Assembly (NCBI GenBank): GCA_022376465.1
Contig: JACDTU010000005.1
Coordinates: 1,352,001-1,416,000, forward strand
Direction: 5' to 3'
Length of the DNA: 64,000 bases
Source of the DNA: Cubamyces lactineus
Lineage: Eukaryota; Basidiomycota; Agaricomycetes; Polyporales; Polyporaceae
The translations under genes and the position numbers were made by a program. The first letter of the stretch is position 1; every line of letters begins with the position of its first letter. The notes below the pieces were generated by a model, which made no database searches, was not told the origin of the DNA, and saw only the letters and a list, made by a program, of their open reading frames with translations. Positions 11,043 to 22,634 of the stretch are shown here, piece after piece.

Positions 11043-11958
11043 AGTGTCAATGAAGCGTTAGCGAGCTAAGCGAGATGGAGGCGATAGAAGGTTATGCGGG
11101 CGTGGGTACCGTCGCAGCCCCTTCCGCCTTATATAGCCCCAGCCATGCATGGGAGGTGGCCCACCTGGCACCTGGGCTCTGCGTTTGAGCCCCGGGTGCC
11201 CGAAGTGGGCGGGTTGGATCAGATGAGCGATTGTTATCGAACATTAATCTTATCTGCTGCATACGTATACACAACGTCGTGGCGGGGCGTTGGCTGTCTG
11301 CCTACCATAGCAGTGTGGCCGACTGAATGCAGAACTCAAGGCATCGTCTGAGTAGGGCGTTGCAGTGAGATATAGGGTAATGTCTGATATGTACTTGGAG
11401 GCAACTGGATGGAGCATGTTCACATCCGCTTTCCCATCGTAGAACGCGGTAGGTGTAGCGCCAGAGCCAGGACGTCCAGATTCGCAGTGCAGAACTGCTT
11501 AGGGAGCTTGGATAAGCAGGATACAAGAATATGATTTGCTTGGAAACGAGGACCCGCTGAGGTTTGGAAGCTAGCTGGAGTCTCATCAGTTTGCAGTCCC
11601 TCGTGTATATATGCGGGTGTACAGTACATTCAGGGCCCTATAATGTTTGGCTGTGTGGATCAAATTAGCACTTCCGTACTAAGTACTCTCTCGCTAATAG
11701 CACGAAGCCGAAACACCTTGCATTTTATCTGCTAACGTCTTGAAGCATTTGGCGGTACTACTTGAATTCGCACAAGCTTCACCCTCGCGCCGATCGCGAG
11801 TCGCGACGCGTATCCCACATGGGTATCGCCATGTATAGATCACGTGAATCAAATGAAGCGCCCATTCCAGTGTGTCGAAATCTTCGTTGACCCTCGCTCA
11901 TCCTCCTCCTCACCGTCCTCAAGCACCCTCCCTCAAGACACCCGACGAGCTCATCACA
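11043..11958. promoter_or_regulatory. Divergent intergenic region HTH gene / RPS14
   Basis: 916 bp between two start codons. It contains only short shadow frames. TCACGTGA, an E-box palindrome, lies near 11840, about 120 bp upstream of the RPS14 start. A pyrimidine-rich run directly precedes RPS14, as is usual for fungal ribosomal-protein genes. Confidence 0.5.
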
Positions 11959-12632
11959 ATGGCGAGTATCCCTCCATGCTGCTCCAACGCTGTAGTGTTC
12001 GCTTTGGACAGCAAAACGCGCGATACTGGGATGGATGGATAGACTAACGACCGGATGTAGGCCCCCAAGAAGGTTAAGGCGCCCAAGGAGGAAAACGCCG
12101 TCTCTCTCGGCCCCCAGGTTGCGGAGGGCGAGCTCGTCTTCGGTGTCGCGCACATCTTCGCGTCCTTCAACGACACCTTCGTCCATGTCACCGATCTCTC
12201 CGGCAAGGAGACCATCTCCCGTGTCACTGGTACGTCACTCTGGATTGCTCCGGATTTGTTGGAACAACCGTCAACTGAGATCTCTTCAGGCGGTATGAAG
12301 GTCAAGGCCGACCGTGACGAGTCCTCCCCCTACGCGGCCATGCTTGCTGCCCAGGACGTCGCTGCCCGCTGCCGCGAGGTTGGCATCACCGCCCTCCACA
12401 TCAAGCTCCGTGCCACCGGTGGTACTGGCACCAAGACCCCTGGTCCCGGTGCGCAGTCCGCTCTCCGTGCGCTCGCTCGTTCCGGCATGCGCATTGGCCG
12501 TATTGAGGACGTGACGCCCATCCCCACCGACTCTACCCGCCGCAAGGTCAGTATCACCCAAATGCATCTATCCGAATATATACTAACCAGCCATGTATCC
12601 CATAGGGTGGTCGCCGTGGTCGCCGTCTGTGA
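11959..12632 (+). CDS. RPS14: 40S ribosomal protein uS11 (RPS14), 151 aa
   Basis: Exons 11959-11961, 12061-12229, 12290-12546 and 12606-12632 give 151 residues, the usual length. The sequence runs from [12 protein letters not shown] through the conserved block around [20 protein letters not shown] to the basic tail GGRRGRRL. It is a component of the small-subunit platform near the mRNA exit channel. The first coding exon is just the ATG. The only join that keeps the frame uses a GC donor (ATG then GCGAGT) and the TAG acceptor before 12061. Using the nearby GT at 11965 would break the frame. The other two introns have standard GT donors. Confidence 0.92.
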
Positions 12633-12979
12633 TTGCAGAATCACAGCGCGCACAAAACATCATTTCCCGGGTGGCTGCGATTGTGTACTTTTGCATCTGG
12701 TAGTTATCTGCGTGGAATGATCAATGGTCGCCGCTCGACGCGCAACAGGTTCTTTGGCCTGCGCAAAGACCTGCCCCGTGGTCGATGCCCATGTTTCTCA
12801 GATACTATGTTGGACTGCTTAGAGTGTGCTGCTATGCTGTATCGAATATGTTCAAGTCGATATCCGGGCGTGGGAGCGTGAGATGTTCGTCTGCCGAGTT
12901 GTGAACTAAGCCTCGCTTGGAACGCAGCAGCTCGTTGCGCTTCTCTCGCTTATACCAACTCGCTGCCTCTGGGTTTGCC
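12633..12979. other. Intergenic region RPS14 to GPAT
   Basis: 347 bp between two genes on the same strand, so it holds the RPS14 3' end and the acyltransferase promoter. No distinct element was recognised. Confidence 0.45.
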
Positions 12980-15304
12980 ATGGAACTGAAGCTTGTGTAC
13001 CGCGGTCTGCGACAGATATCCGACTGGGCTCTACGATTCTACTCTGAAGTATATGTTGATGGTGTGGGGAATGTGCCGCCGGACGGTCCACTCATCATGT
13101 ACGTTCACCACGGCCTGCATGTGCAACGTGCTCTCCCACTCTTCCCCTACACCGCTTAGCTTGTCGCAGACACAGACTAACAAATTGTTGGGGGTGACAG
13201 TGCTTCATGCCACCACAACGAGCTGCTCGATATCGCCACGTTGTGTAAGCAGACATTTCTAGTTCGCATACCTCGTCTCTCGTGCCAACTCGCGCTCTTG
13301 CAGCCATAACGATACCCCACGGCCGTCCAGTATGTTTCTGGGCCAAGTCGACGATGTTCAAGAACGCGCTCGCACGCGCCATCCTCCTCTCCTCGGGCAG
13401 CATCCCCGTCGCGCGGAACCCGAACAGCACCCCCGTCGCGTCGGACCAGCCCACCCAGCCGCAGCACACCGCGAACGAGGCCCTCTTCCGCGAGACATTC
13501 AAGGCGCTCGATAGGGAGGAAGTCATTGGAGTGTTCCCAGAGGGAACGAGCTACACCGAGCCGGGGATCGCGCAGGTGAAGGATGGGGCGAGCCGTGCGG
13601 CGCTGGAGTACGTCAAGTGGGCGAAGGAGACGAAGGGCGGGCAGGGCAAGAGGCTGCTCGTAGTGCCTGTTGGCATCGTGTACACGGACAAGTCGCAGTA
13701 TCAGAGCAGGGTGAGTCCATAGTGATCGATACTGGTGTTGAGGTTGGAAACTGACGTGGGTGCGATTGCAAGGTATGCGTTCGGTAAGTCTCGCGTTTGC
13801 ACCCAGACGGCCGGGACGCTTTATGCTGATATGTCGTTCTGTCAGGTGGGGCAAGCCAATCGACGTAGAGGCGTTTGCAGAGGAAAGCGTCTCCAAGGAC
13901 TTGGCGTCAGCACCCGACCTCGACTCGCGCCAACTCGTGAAGGCGTTGAGCTCGGAGATTGAGAAACGACTCCTGGACTTGACCATCAACGCACCTGACT
14001 GGTAAGCCTCTTTTGCGTGTTCACTGGCGCACGCTTAGGCTAAGCACTCGTCTTTGCAGGGATACACTCTATGCAGTGCAGGCTGCTCGCGACATTCTGT
14101 GGGATGACAAAGAACGCATCCCCGCCTCACTTTTCGTGTGGATATCTCAGAAGTAAACGGCTCATATACCCTGTTGCTCGCGCATGGAACTGACCTCTGT
14201 GGATTGCGTTCTAGCTTAACGAGCTTGTTCACAGATCCCCATGCTGCGCCCTCCGTGACCAAGGCGAAACAATCCCTGTTGAAGTACCACTCCTTATTGT
14301 CCTACACAGGCATCTCACACAGCTCTCTCTGGGGCATCCTACCTGATCCATCTACGCGCCCCAGCCGTACCCATGCAGTAGGCATATTCATCCGGCAAGT
14401 CCTCACTGCGGTCCTGCATCCCCGTTTCATCCTCTTCCTCCCGACATTCGCATTGCACATACCGGCCTACGTGACTGGTCTGCTCGCGGACCGCCTGTTG
14501 GGCAACCGTGACGAAGAGGAAACTCGCGCCCAGTATAAGGCCATATTTGGTGGCGTTGCTGCGTCCGCTGTGTACGCAGGCGTCGCTCGGTGCATTGTTC
14601 AGAGGCTTGTGTCAGGGAACATTGGGATTCTGGCCACTGTGAAAGCGCCAAGCTTCCTCGTTCCGGCTCTGAAGTCGCTCTGGGCTGGCAGCCGGTGGTT
14701 CTTTGCGGGTGACAGCAGCCTGTCCGGCAAGACACGGGCTGCCCTGGGTGTGTTTGGTGTGTTCTACGCCACTGGTTTTCTGCTTTCACACTGGCACAAC
14801 TACTGGGTGGGCTGTGAGTAAAACCCATTGTGCCATCTCTCGCTACATGTATCTGACTATGCCTCTTTCCTGCCATTAGCGAACTACAAACAGTGAGTAA
14901 TTGTCCTGAACACCGATCGCCTTCAGTATCACTGACCCCAAGTATTCGCTAGGCTGAAGCGACTCGTCGCCTCCTGGAAAGTGATGATTGGGCTCTTCTC
15001 CCCACGCTCGAGCGACCTGCACGGTGAAGCCCTCACGCCCTACACCTTGCCTTACATCCCTCCGCCAAACCCCTACATCAAGCGGCGCGAAACTGTCGAA
15101 GGGGCTGGCACGAGTGCAGAGGCCAGGGCGCACTCCCCGATGGCGAAACAGGTGCCGTCTCGCAAGCTCATCCGGCCACTCATGGAGGCACGGTCGGACG
15201 CCACGCGCGCGCTTTGGTCCTTCCTCGTGGACTCCAAGTACTTGCGCGGGCTGGTGACCGCGAAGATGCGGGGCGAGGCTTGGATGCAGGTCGGCCCTCC
15301 ATGA
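12980..15304 (+). CDS. Glycerol-3-phosphate O-acyltransferase (GPT2/SCT1 family), 597 aa
   Basis: Nine inferred exons: 12980-13098, 13201-13244, 13304-13710, 13773-13783, 13846-14001, 14060-14152, 14215-14813, 14880-14892 and 14953-15304. They total 598 codons including the stop. The acyltransferase motif HX4D is H45-D50 (HNELLD), the glycerol-phosphate-binding block is GVFPEGTS at residues 130-137, and SIPVAR at 87-92 matches the family. Hydrophobic stretches near the middle and C-terminus, ending FLLSHWHNYW, are probable membrane segments, as expected for the ER enzyme that makes lysophosphatidic acid. It is shorter than the yeast paralogues (about 740-760 residues), mainly at the C-terminus. 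Two internal exons are only 11 and 13 nt long, and both are required to keep the frame. Confidence 0.9.
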
Positions 15305-15933
15305 GCGAGGTCGATATTCTGTGCATGGAGAATATGCATATTGTATCCACTGGATCACCGTTTTGGACGCATGCATTGCACTTCAGGTTCTGACAATTGT
15401 CGACCGGAACAGTTACTAGTCGCTGCATGTCAGTTAGGAGACTTGGTCTGGTTGCCACGTTGTGGGAATAAAGTCATCTCATTATCGATCATGAGCAAGA
15501 GGTATGTGAACGTAAGGGTGTGGGTGACGACGGTAAGGTATCGAGGGTCAGTAACAAGGACGAAGATGCGCGAGACGGATTCCAGGTCAAGACAAAGAGA
15601 AAGATGAGCACAGATCATTACAAGGACTACAACCCGCATATTGTACGTGGCACGGGTGACAACAGTACAAGACAACGACCAGCATCTTACAACGGCCGTC
15701 TAGAAAAACATGAAGCACAGTAGAAGAAACGAGGCGACGACAGCAAGAACAGAGCCAGAGAACCACAGAGACGGAAGCAAATGTGGGTATGAAGTACAGA
15801 CAATGAAGGCGGAACGGAACGTCTATCAGGGAATAATGGTACGGATGCGTGCACATACCGGGAATATTTTTGGCGGTGTAGCCGAGAGAGAAGGGAAGGG
15901 CGAAACGGAGTCACAGCGCGGCGTAACGAAGCC
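15305..15933. other. Convergent 3' region GPAT / RING gene 1
   Basis: 629 bp between two converging genes. The sequence is relatively A- and G-rich on the plus strand. No convincing gene was found. Confidence 0.45.
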
Positions 15934-18900
15934 TCACCGGCCATGTCTCGCGTTCCACCCGTTGAATAGGCTCGGCTGACGGCTGCTCAGCGGACGCGGG
16001 GCGTGTATGCCCGCGGCCGCCTCGCCGTTCCTGTCTACCGCGGACGAAGTGCTCGGGGCCTCGAACGAGAGCATGAGAGAGCCCGAGGTGCCGCCAATGC
16101 CGTCAAGCGGACCCAGCGAGCGCGGAATGGACTCGCGGCTGGCCTGTGGGCGGGAGTCGTTGCTAGCATATGGTCCGCGGGAGGCGTAGGGTTGGATGTC
16201 AGCAGGCTCTGCCGCCCACGAGCTAAGCGGAATGTCGAGTGGGTCACGGAGAGGTGCACCAGACGCGTTCGAGCTGCGCCGAGCCCGCTGTTCGACGGAT
16301 CGCTGCGAGCTCGAGCTGGCACGGGAGCGATGGCTGTAGGTGCTGTCCGCACGAGAACGAATAGAAGAGCGGCTAGGGGATCTCACAGCGACTTGAGATG
16401 GATCTACTGGAGAAGGATCGACCGAAGCACGGCTGCTGGAGTATTGCGTAGCAGGCCTCGAGCCATAGAGCGCGAGGCCAGTCCTGGGCCCGATAATAGC
16501 CTCGGACTCGTGCTCGGAGAATGACGTGTTGCGGGAATGACGAGAGGACCCGGACGGTCGGGTGCTGTGCGCATCTCGCTGAGAAGTCCGCTCGGCGACC
16601 TGCTGCAGAGAGCGGTCGATATCGTCCAGATCTTGCAGGCCGGAGACGACCTGACGAGAACTGCCTTCTCTCGAGGTCTGCTGAACGCCGGAGGTCTCAC
16701 GATTGCGCGATGATGAGTCTGTGCGAATAGAGATAGATGCGCCGTCCGCGATGAGGGTGATAGGCCCTCCGGCGAACACACTAAGCGGAATCTGTTCCAG
16801 AGACTCGGAGTACTGCTGAGACCCGTTAGGAGGAGGAAGTGCGGGTAGGTTGTTGACGTTGAGGCTAAGACTCGATCTCCTGCTCGGTTGATAGTTCGAG
16901 GTTTCCCAGGACGAGGCCGGGGAAGGTTGGGGCAGCATTTCATCTACGACGTGGTTCTGAAGCAGTGGCCGGGCAGTGGTAGACCGTCCGGGTTCCGCAT
17001 GAGGGCTAATGCCCAAGCCAGAAGCCCCATTCGCGTTCCTATGACTCGAGCCAAGCAGGGCAGATGCCTCAGGCCGTGCACTATTCGCTACCCTCGATGG
17101 ACCAGGGTGATTGCTGATGGAGAGACCCATGGCGGAACGGTTCGTGGCCTCTGGCTGTCCGCGGAGGAGGTTGGACTCTTCCCTCGCCGTCGCATAGACT
17201 GCGATCTCCTCCTCGCGCTCGATTGAGCTCGTGCTCGGCCCCGCCACAACGTTCTCCGGGACACCAGACAGCTGCAACGGATTGAGGCCCGAACACGGAG
17301 CGTTGCCATTGCGCTGGCGCCATTCCACGTCGATCTCGTCCGGCTCCTTTGCGATCACATAGGGGTGACGGCTCTCGGTCCCTCGCGCACGGATCGGCAT
17401 CTTCGACGCCTGCTTCTCAGTCACCCATCGAATCCCCTCTCCAGGGTAGAATGCCATCATGTATCCGGGCCTGTGGGCGCGTCCGGGACGATGACGATTG
17501 GGCGACCGGCTGGTGACAACGCCTTCGGGTGGGTCGACCGGCATGCGGGCAGAGCGGGGAAGGTAGGGCTCGCCCGGCATCTGCACCTCGGCGGCGTTAG
17601 TGGGGAACTGCAGATTCATCACTGGTCCGACGTCAGCAGTGTTCGACGGCTGTGCAACGAAACCTGGGGGGGCTGCAACGCCGGGCGCAGAGGCGAACGG
17701 AGGTGGAAAAGCACCACCGTCTGCCGTAGAGGCGATCGGTTTGCCAACAGTCAGATTGGGTATCCCGGGTGGCGCGAGCTGCGGAAGCCCCGCCCAAACG
17801 ACAGGTTCACCGGGACGAGGACGAGGATCTGTGTAATCGGCTGTCCAGTCATCGCCCGCCCACATCCCCAAGGGGCGTACGGGGCCAGTGTTGGCGGCGC
17901 GGGGCGTCGCATCCATGTCTTCCGGCAGGACCTTGGCGAAGGGCGGGGCACCGGGGACGATGAGATGAGGGCGCCGTCGGTTCTCCTGGCGCAACTGTTC
18001 ACCGTTACTGGTAATCTTGTACTTGGAACGCGCCTGCTGTGGCGCAGGAGGTTCCGTTGAGGTGATGGACGTTGGTTGTGTAACGCCAATCACGTCCTGT
18101 GGCGGCGCGGGAACAACAACGCCCGTTGCGACGCTAGCAGACGTGGCGGCACCCTGAGTGAAATATGTTATGTCCGCCGATTGACGGAGTATATTGGAAA
18201 CAGCGGGGTTTAGCTCTGGAGGACGGGGAAGAGGATTAGAGGTATGGGTATAGCGTGCGAGCTCTCGTTGGAGGCGTTCGTTCTCTGCACGAAGGGCAGC
18301 TAGAGCGTTTTCGGCCTCAGTGTTGGCCTGCAGTAAGTTCTTTTCGACCAAAGTGGATAGCTCTCGTTCCTTGTTTTTAACCGCAACATGTCGTTCGTGA
18401 GTCAACTTCAAGCGTTCGATATATTTTCTATCTTCTGCCTTCTCCCGCTGTAACTCCATGTACTGGAGTAAACCGGAGACTGCGGAGCTCAGCGGATGAG
18501 GCTATGGAATTGTGGCGCAACGATTGTGAATGTGGGGTCTCCTGCGGCAAGGATGTCGATCGCAATCTGACCAGAAACACTTACTACGGATAGATCAGAT
18601 GGTCTTGGGCACTGAGCAACCCAGGCGTTCACTTCTTGGCTGAGCTCGTTGATGTTGTCTAGGCTAGCTCCCTCCGAGAAGAACATGGCAACGCGTCTGA
18701 ACAGCTCGTTTTCTTCTGCCATCGTCCCAACAGGTCCAGAACCGTCCCCGTTGACCTTGTCTACATGCAGCTTCTTGATGCGCTCCGGGTTGAACGCCTT
18801 GCGGCATAGTGGACAATTGCTCGGGCTCACGGACCGCAAGCAGCTGTGCGATGGAAAGTTAATGTTAGTACTGACCGCATTACGTGCTTCACTTCAGGAA

Positions 18901-19020
18901 GGCCCACTCCAGACAGAAGACATGGCCGCATTGTATCGCATGTGGCGACTTGGCTTGGGTTGCCCACGTATACGGATCCAGGCAGACATCGCACTGCGAA
19001 GAAGGGTGTACGAGAAGCAT
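15934..19020 (-). CDS. RING-finger protein with coiled coil and long disordered tail, about 979 aa
   Basis: Inferred exons are 18908-19020, 18585-18843 and 15934-18501. The second intron border is the least certain, because other donors or acceptors within 60 nt also stay open. An N-terminal C3HC4 RING uses C10, C13, C31, H33, C36, C39, C48 and C51. It is followed by RKAFNPERIKKLHVDK, a small helical region and a Glu/Lys/Arg coiled coil. The remaining 700 or more residues are Ser-, Pro-, Arg- and Gly-rich and lack known domains. A RING of this type normally recruits a ubiquitin-conjugating enzyme, so an E3 ligase role is likely. Substrate and location are unknown. It is paralogous to the gene at 22635-24733. 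Confidence 0.82.
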
Positions 19021-19560
19021 CGTCTCCGACGGCCCACGCTACGGCCTATGCCGCCAGCAGTGTCGTAGAGAAGCTCGAGATGGGGGGAGGGAACAAGCAG
19101 GATGATTCGTCTCAGAAATCCGGTGGGATTGTTTTCAGCCAAGGAGACATCAGCACAACACTGCCACCCAAATGCGGCAAGTACTGCCCCCCAGTGCCGC
19201 AACGCGTGCTGCAGCTGCAAGCGCCAGGACTGACCAGCCCAGAGAGGTGCTGCCGCCACTGTGAGGCGATACACATTGTACAGGTTGAAAGAATATGCAT
19301 GCTGCAGCAGCCAAGTCCAGTTGATCTGGGCAACGTGCGGACAATTGGGGGAAAGTGGTAGTGTGAAATGCTTGTATATATCCGAAGAATATGATACAGA
19401 GATCCAAAAGACTAAGGCAAGAGGCTGCTAGCATACATGGCGCGCGATGGAAGTTGGTCATATATAAGGGATGGTCCGATTGTCAAGCCACCTAAGACTT
19501 GGCCCCACATTGGTTCAAGCCTGCCCCGCAGAACTGCGCTAGGAGAACCCACAGAAGCAC
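19021..19560. promoter_or_regulatory. 5' flank of RING gene 1
   Basis: 540 bp lying between the start of RING gene 1 and the 3' end of the VAMP7-type gene, both on the minus strand. Short ATG-initiated frames here are shadows. No TATA box or repeat was recognised. Confidence 0.45.
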
Positions 19561-20383
19561 CTAGGGTTCGGACATCTGATCAGCGGTGGGTGCCGTGAAG
19601 TGTTGACATATCGCGCTCACCAATGCCACAACCACACTAAGCGCGAGGATGCGGGTGTTCTTCCACCACATGCTGCGCCTAACAGTCCTGGCGCCTCGCC
19701 TGAACGCAGTGGCCTGGCTGGCCATGTTATCGGTCTTATCGACCAACAACTCGATCCGCTCTCCCCTGGATAGAATCTGCTCCACGTTCTGGACCATGAT
19801 ATCCTTGACTTGCGCAAGTTCGGCTTGTGCTCGGGTCAGTTCATCCGTCGGAGGGCTGGTGTTGTACTGCGTCACGAGCTGAGCAATTACGGGTCCGAAT
19901 GTGCCTTGTAGCGAGTACGCGGGAGGGTCGGATGAGGAAGATGATGAGGCAAACGGTTGCGACGTGAACTTCTGCTGCAGTTCCGCTAGGAAAGTGAAGG
20001 GCATACGCCTAGAGTAACGGGTGATGAGAAATTGTCTACGACCACTAATGGCGGAGTAACTGACCTTCCCGCAGCATCGTCAGCCATTACCAGGTAGGTA
20101 AATCCGCCCTCCGAGATGTAGTGGAATAGATATTGCTCCCACACATAGGTTAGCTTGCTATTGTTGGGAGGGATCTTGGACAGGATTGTCTGTGTCGCTA
20201 TATTTTCCAAATGAGTGCAGCTAGACAGACACAGAATTGAATTGCTAACCTTGCGAGAAGTCTCGTTGGCCGGCCTGGTGCTCAGCCAGAATGGTCGACC
20301 CCTTGGCTACTAGAGCGTGTATCTGTATGCAAATTGAGCATCACCGAGCCGTAATCATAGGAACATTTGCTCACCAGAGACAT
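19561..20383 (-). CDS. VAMP7: Longin-domain R-SNARE, VAMP7 type, 220 aa
   Basis: Inferred exons 20375-20383, 20250-20322, 20065-20197 and 19561-20008 give 220 residues, the same length as human VAMP7. The N-terminus begins MSLIHALVAKGSTILAEH, a longin domain that continues through SKIPPNNSKLTYVWEQYLFHYI. The SNARE helix contains VEQILSRGERIELLVDK, with R153 as the predicted zero-layer arginine. A single transmembrane segment lies at about residues 191-206, followed by a 14-residue tail. Proteins of this class act in fusion at endosomes and the vacuole. The first coding exon has only nine bases. The gene is divergent from SEC61 beta across 240 bp. Confidence 0.92.
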
Positions 20384-20623
20384 GGCGACGACGAGATGAA
20401 GGTAATTCACAAGCACGAGCGGCGTTCAAGCAGCCGCAAGCGAATCATAGACGCCCATAGCTGTTGCCATGTGCGTCACCGTGACCGGCGTGCCTCAGTG
20501 ACGGGGATTGTGTCACGGCCTGTCACGCGCCCTGTACTGGTTCCACGTGGTCTGGAGAGGAGTTGTGCACGTAGGCTGAGCGTGAGTTGCCAGCACACGT
20601 CCACCTCCACACCCGCCGCCACC
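20384..20623. promoter_or_regulatory. Bidirectional promoter of VAMP7-type gene and SEC61 beta
   Basis: Only 240 bp separate the two start codons. Five GTCAC or GTGAC pentamers fall between 20475 and 20527, including the palindrome GTCACCGTGAC (20475-20485) and two TGTCACG copies (20511-20517 and 20521-20527). The density suggests a transcription-factor binding cluster. No TATA box is evident. Confidence 0.65.
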
Positions 20624-21110
20624 ATGGTATGTCGCTCTGCGTATGTTGCAGCCCATGCGGACCAATGTACTGAATAATCCCTCCCCTTGTGCATAGTCTG
20701 ACTCTGATTCCTCTCGCGCCAACGGCCGCTCCTCGACTGGTGTCGCGAAGCCTCCCGGTGCTCAGATTCGGTAGGCAACTTGGTTCGCAAAGCACCTCTA
20801 ACGCTGATGCGAGATGTTCTTCAGGCGGCGCGCAGCTGGCTCGCAGGTTTCGAAGCCTAACTCTACACGCGCGGCCGGTGCTGGCGGTTCGTCCAACACC
20901 ATGTTGAAGCTCTACACGGACGACTCACCAGGACTGAGAGTGTAAGTTTCAGGACACTCATATTACTATTACAACACGCGGAAGTAACTCACCGAATTAT
21001 CTGCGGCTTCCAGTGACCCCTTCATCGTCCTTGTCCTCTCCCTTTCCTTCATTGCCTCCATATTCTTCCTCCACATCTCCGCGAAGATCATCCGCGCGTT
21101 CACCAAGTGA
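20624..21110 (+). CDS. SEC61B: Protein transport protein SEC61 subunit beta, 96 aa
   Basis: Exons 20624-20626, 20697-20770, 20825-20941 and 21014-21110 encode 96 residues. The cytosolic half has the family pattern: Ser-rich start, an RRRAAGSQ segment and NTMLKLYTDDSPGLRVDP. One tail-anchor helix, FIVLVLSLSFIASIFFLHI, precedes the end IIRAFTK. It is the small tail-anchored subunit of the Sec61 translocon in the ER membrane. The first coding exon consists of the ATG alone, with donor GTATGT. Length, sequence and topology all match the family, so identity is secure. Confidence 0.95.
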
Positions 21111-22634
21111 ACGCGCAACCTATTGAAGATGCGCAGCTGGGATACCTTTGGGCAGAGTGTCGAGTCGGTTTCTTTTGGAGTGCTCACGGACTGAGGAACT
21201 ACCCCTCCTTCGGCTGTATTCACCGGCATATATGGCGCGGGGGAACATCCGGTACGACGTGTCCGTTGTATCAAAACTGATGCTCGTAGGGGCTTCGCAT
21301 ACTACTACTTATTTTATTCACGCATTGTTCTGAACCCTCCTCGCCCGAAATGCTTACGCTCGGGATCAGCCCGGTTCCAAGTTGAACAGCAAGCCCATGC
21401 GAACCCGTCGGCGTGTCTACGTTCATTCTGTCACGCTCTGGCGCGCGAAAACCCCGGGGTTTCTTCCAATTCCACCTTACACGGCCGCGGAAGCGTATGG
21501 CCAAACAAGCGCAGCAACTCGAGAGACGGATTTGTCGCCCCCGTCGCCCGGAATGCCGTTCTTCCACAACACGTTGGGGGTTATACGTTCTACCAGCTGC
21601 AACAACGCTGTTGGAACCCCCGCAGGGCGGTCGGCTACAGTGGTCTACATTAATACCGCATGGTGCTACACGAGTTGTCGCCTGAACGCTTCCCACTGCC
21701 AGACACCTCCGCTCCGTTAGCCTCTAAATGGTGGTTGACCCGATAATGTGGAATCCCGGTATGAAGTCTGATAGGCCCTTCGAGAGCGCTTTCCGAGCGA
21801 GTGCAAAGTACCCCGACGACTTCCGTCTCCCAAGGTTCGCCGATGGTGAGCTAGAAAACGCCCAGTAGCGTTATGTCGAAGTGTCCGTCAGCCTCGAGGC
21901 ACCGTTTCTGAATGTCTATCATGGGGAAAGACGACGCCGCTTAACGCGCTCCTGCCGCCTTCGTCTTCGCTCCGTGGATGACCTTCCAGAGAAGGTAGGA
22001 AGGTTCAATATCGATCTGCAGGGGGGCGTTCTATCAAGTATCAGTTCCCTGCTCGCATTCGTGCCGCAGACTTGTGCCGCAGCGCATGCTGCAGACAAGA
22101 AGTTCGAACTGAAGGAGGGACACGAACATATTGCGAGGGGCTCTGGAGGAATACTGTAGTACTACTAGTACAGGAGGGACCTAGCCCACTAATGAGACGG
22201 ATGCGGGGAAGATATGAGGGCCAGAAGTCCGAGGCGTCACAGAAGACAAGGACATGAACGCTCCGAGGAGGTCTGGAAGCGCAGCGGCGAATGCGAATGC
22301 GACGGGATGAGTGGGAAGAGGTGTGGGGTGGGATGTGCATATGCGCATAGATAGGTTATATTAATTCGCGGGGCCCTTCTAGGGCGCCCGCTGCGTGTAA
22401 AGCTGCGTCGTTGAGGGAGGACAGCTGCGCCGAGCCCGGCGACGCCGCGCCTCCTGTGAGGGTCAGCAGAATCGTACCTAGGATAACTTAAGGGACACGA
22501 GAGAGCGAGGCCGCCACGACCGTCCTTGAGCACACGCGCATGGGCATTCCGCGGGGACGGAGGACACGGTCTTAGACATCCGTGGCCGCTCTGAAAGGCG
22601 GTCGAGGTCTGGAGCATGTGGAGAAGGGAACTGA
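21111..22634. other. Intergenic region, no gene recognised
   Basis: 1.5 kb between SEC61 beta and the 3' end of RING gene 2. Several frames of 60-140 codons overlap on both strands, but none has a family signature or a convincing intron-exon chain. A decayed gene cannot be excluded. Confidence 0.4.
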
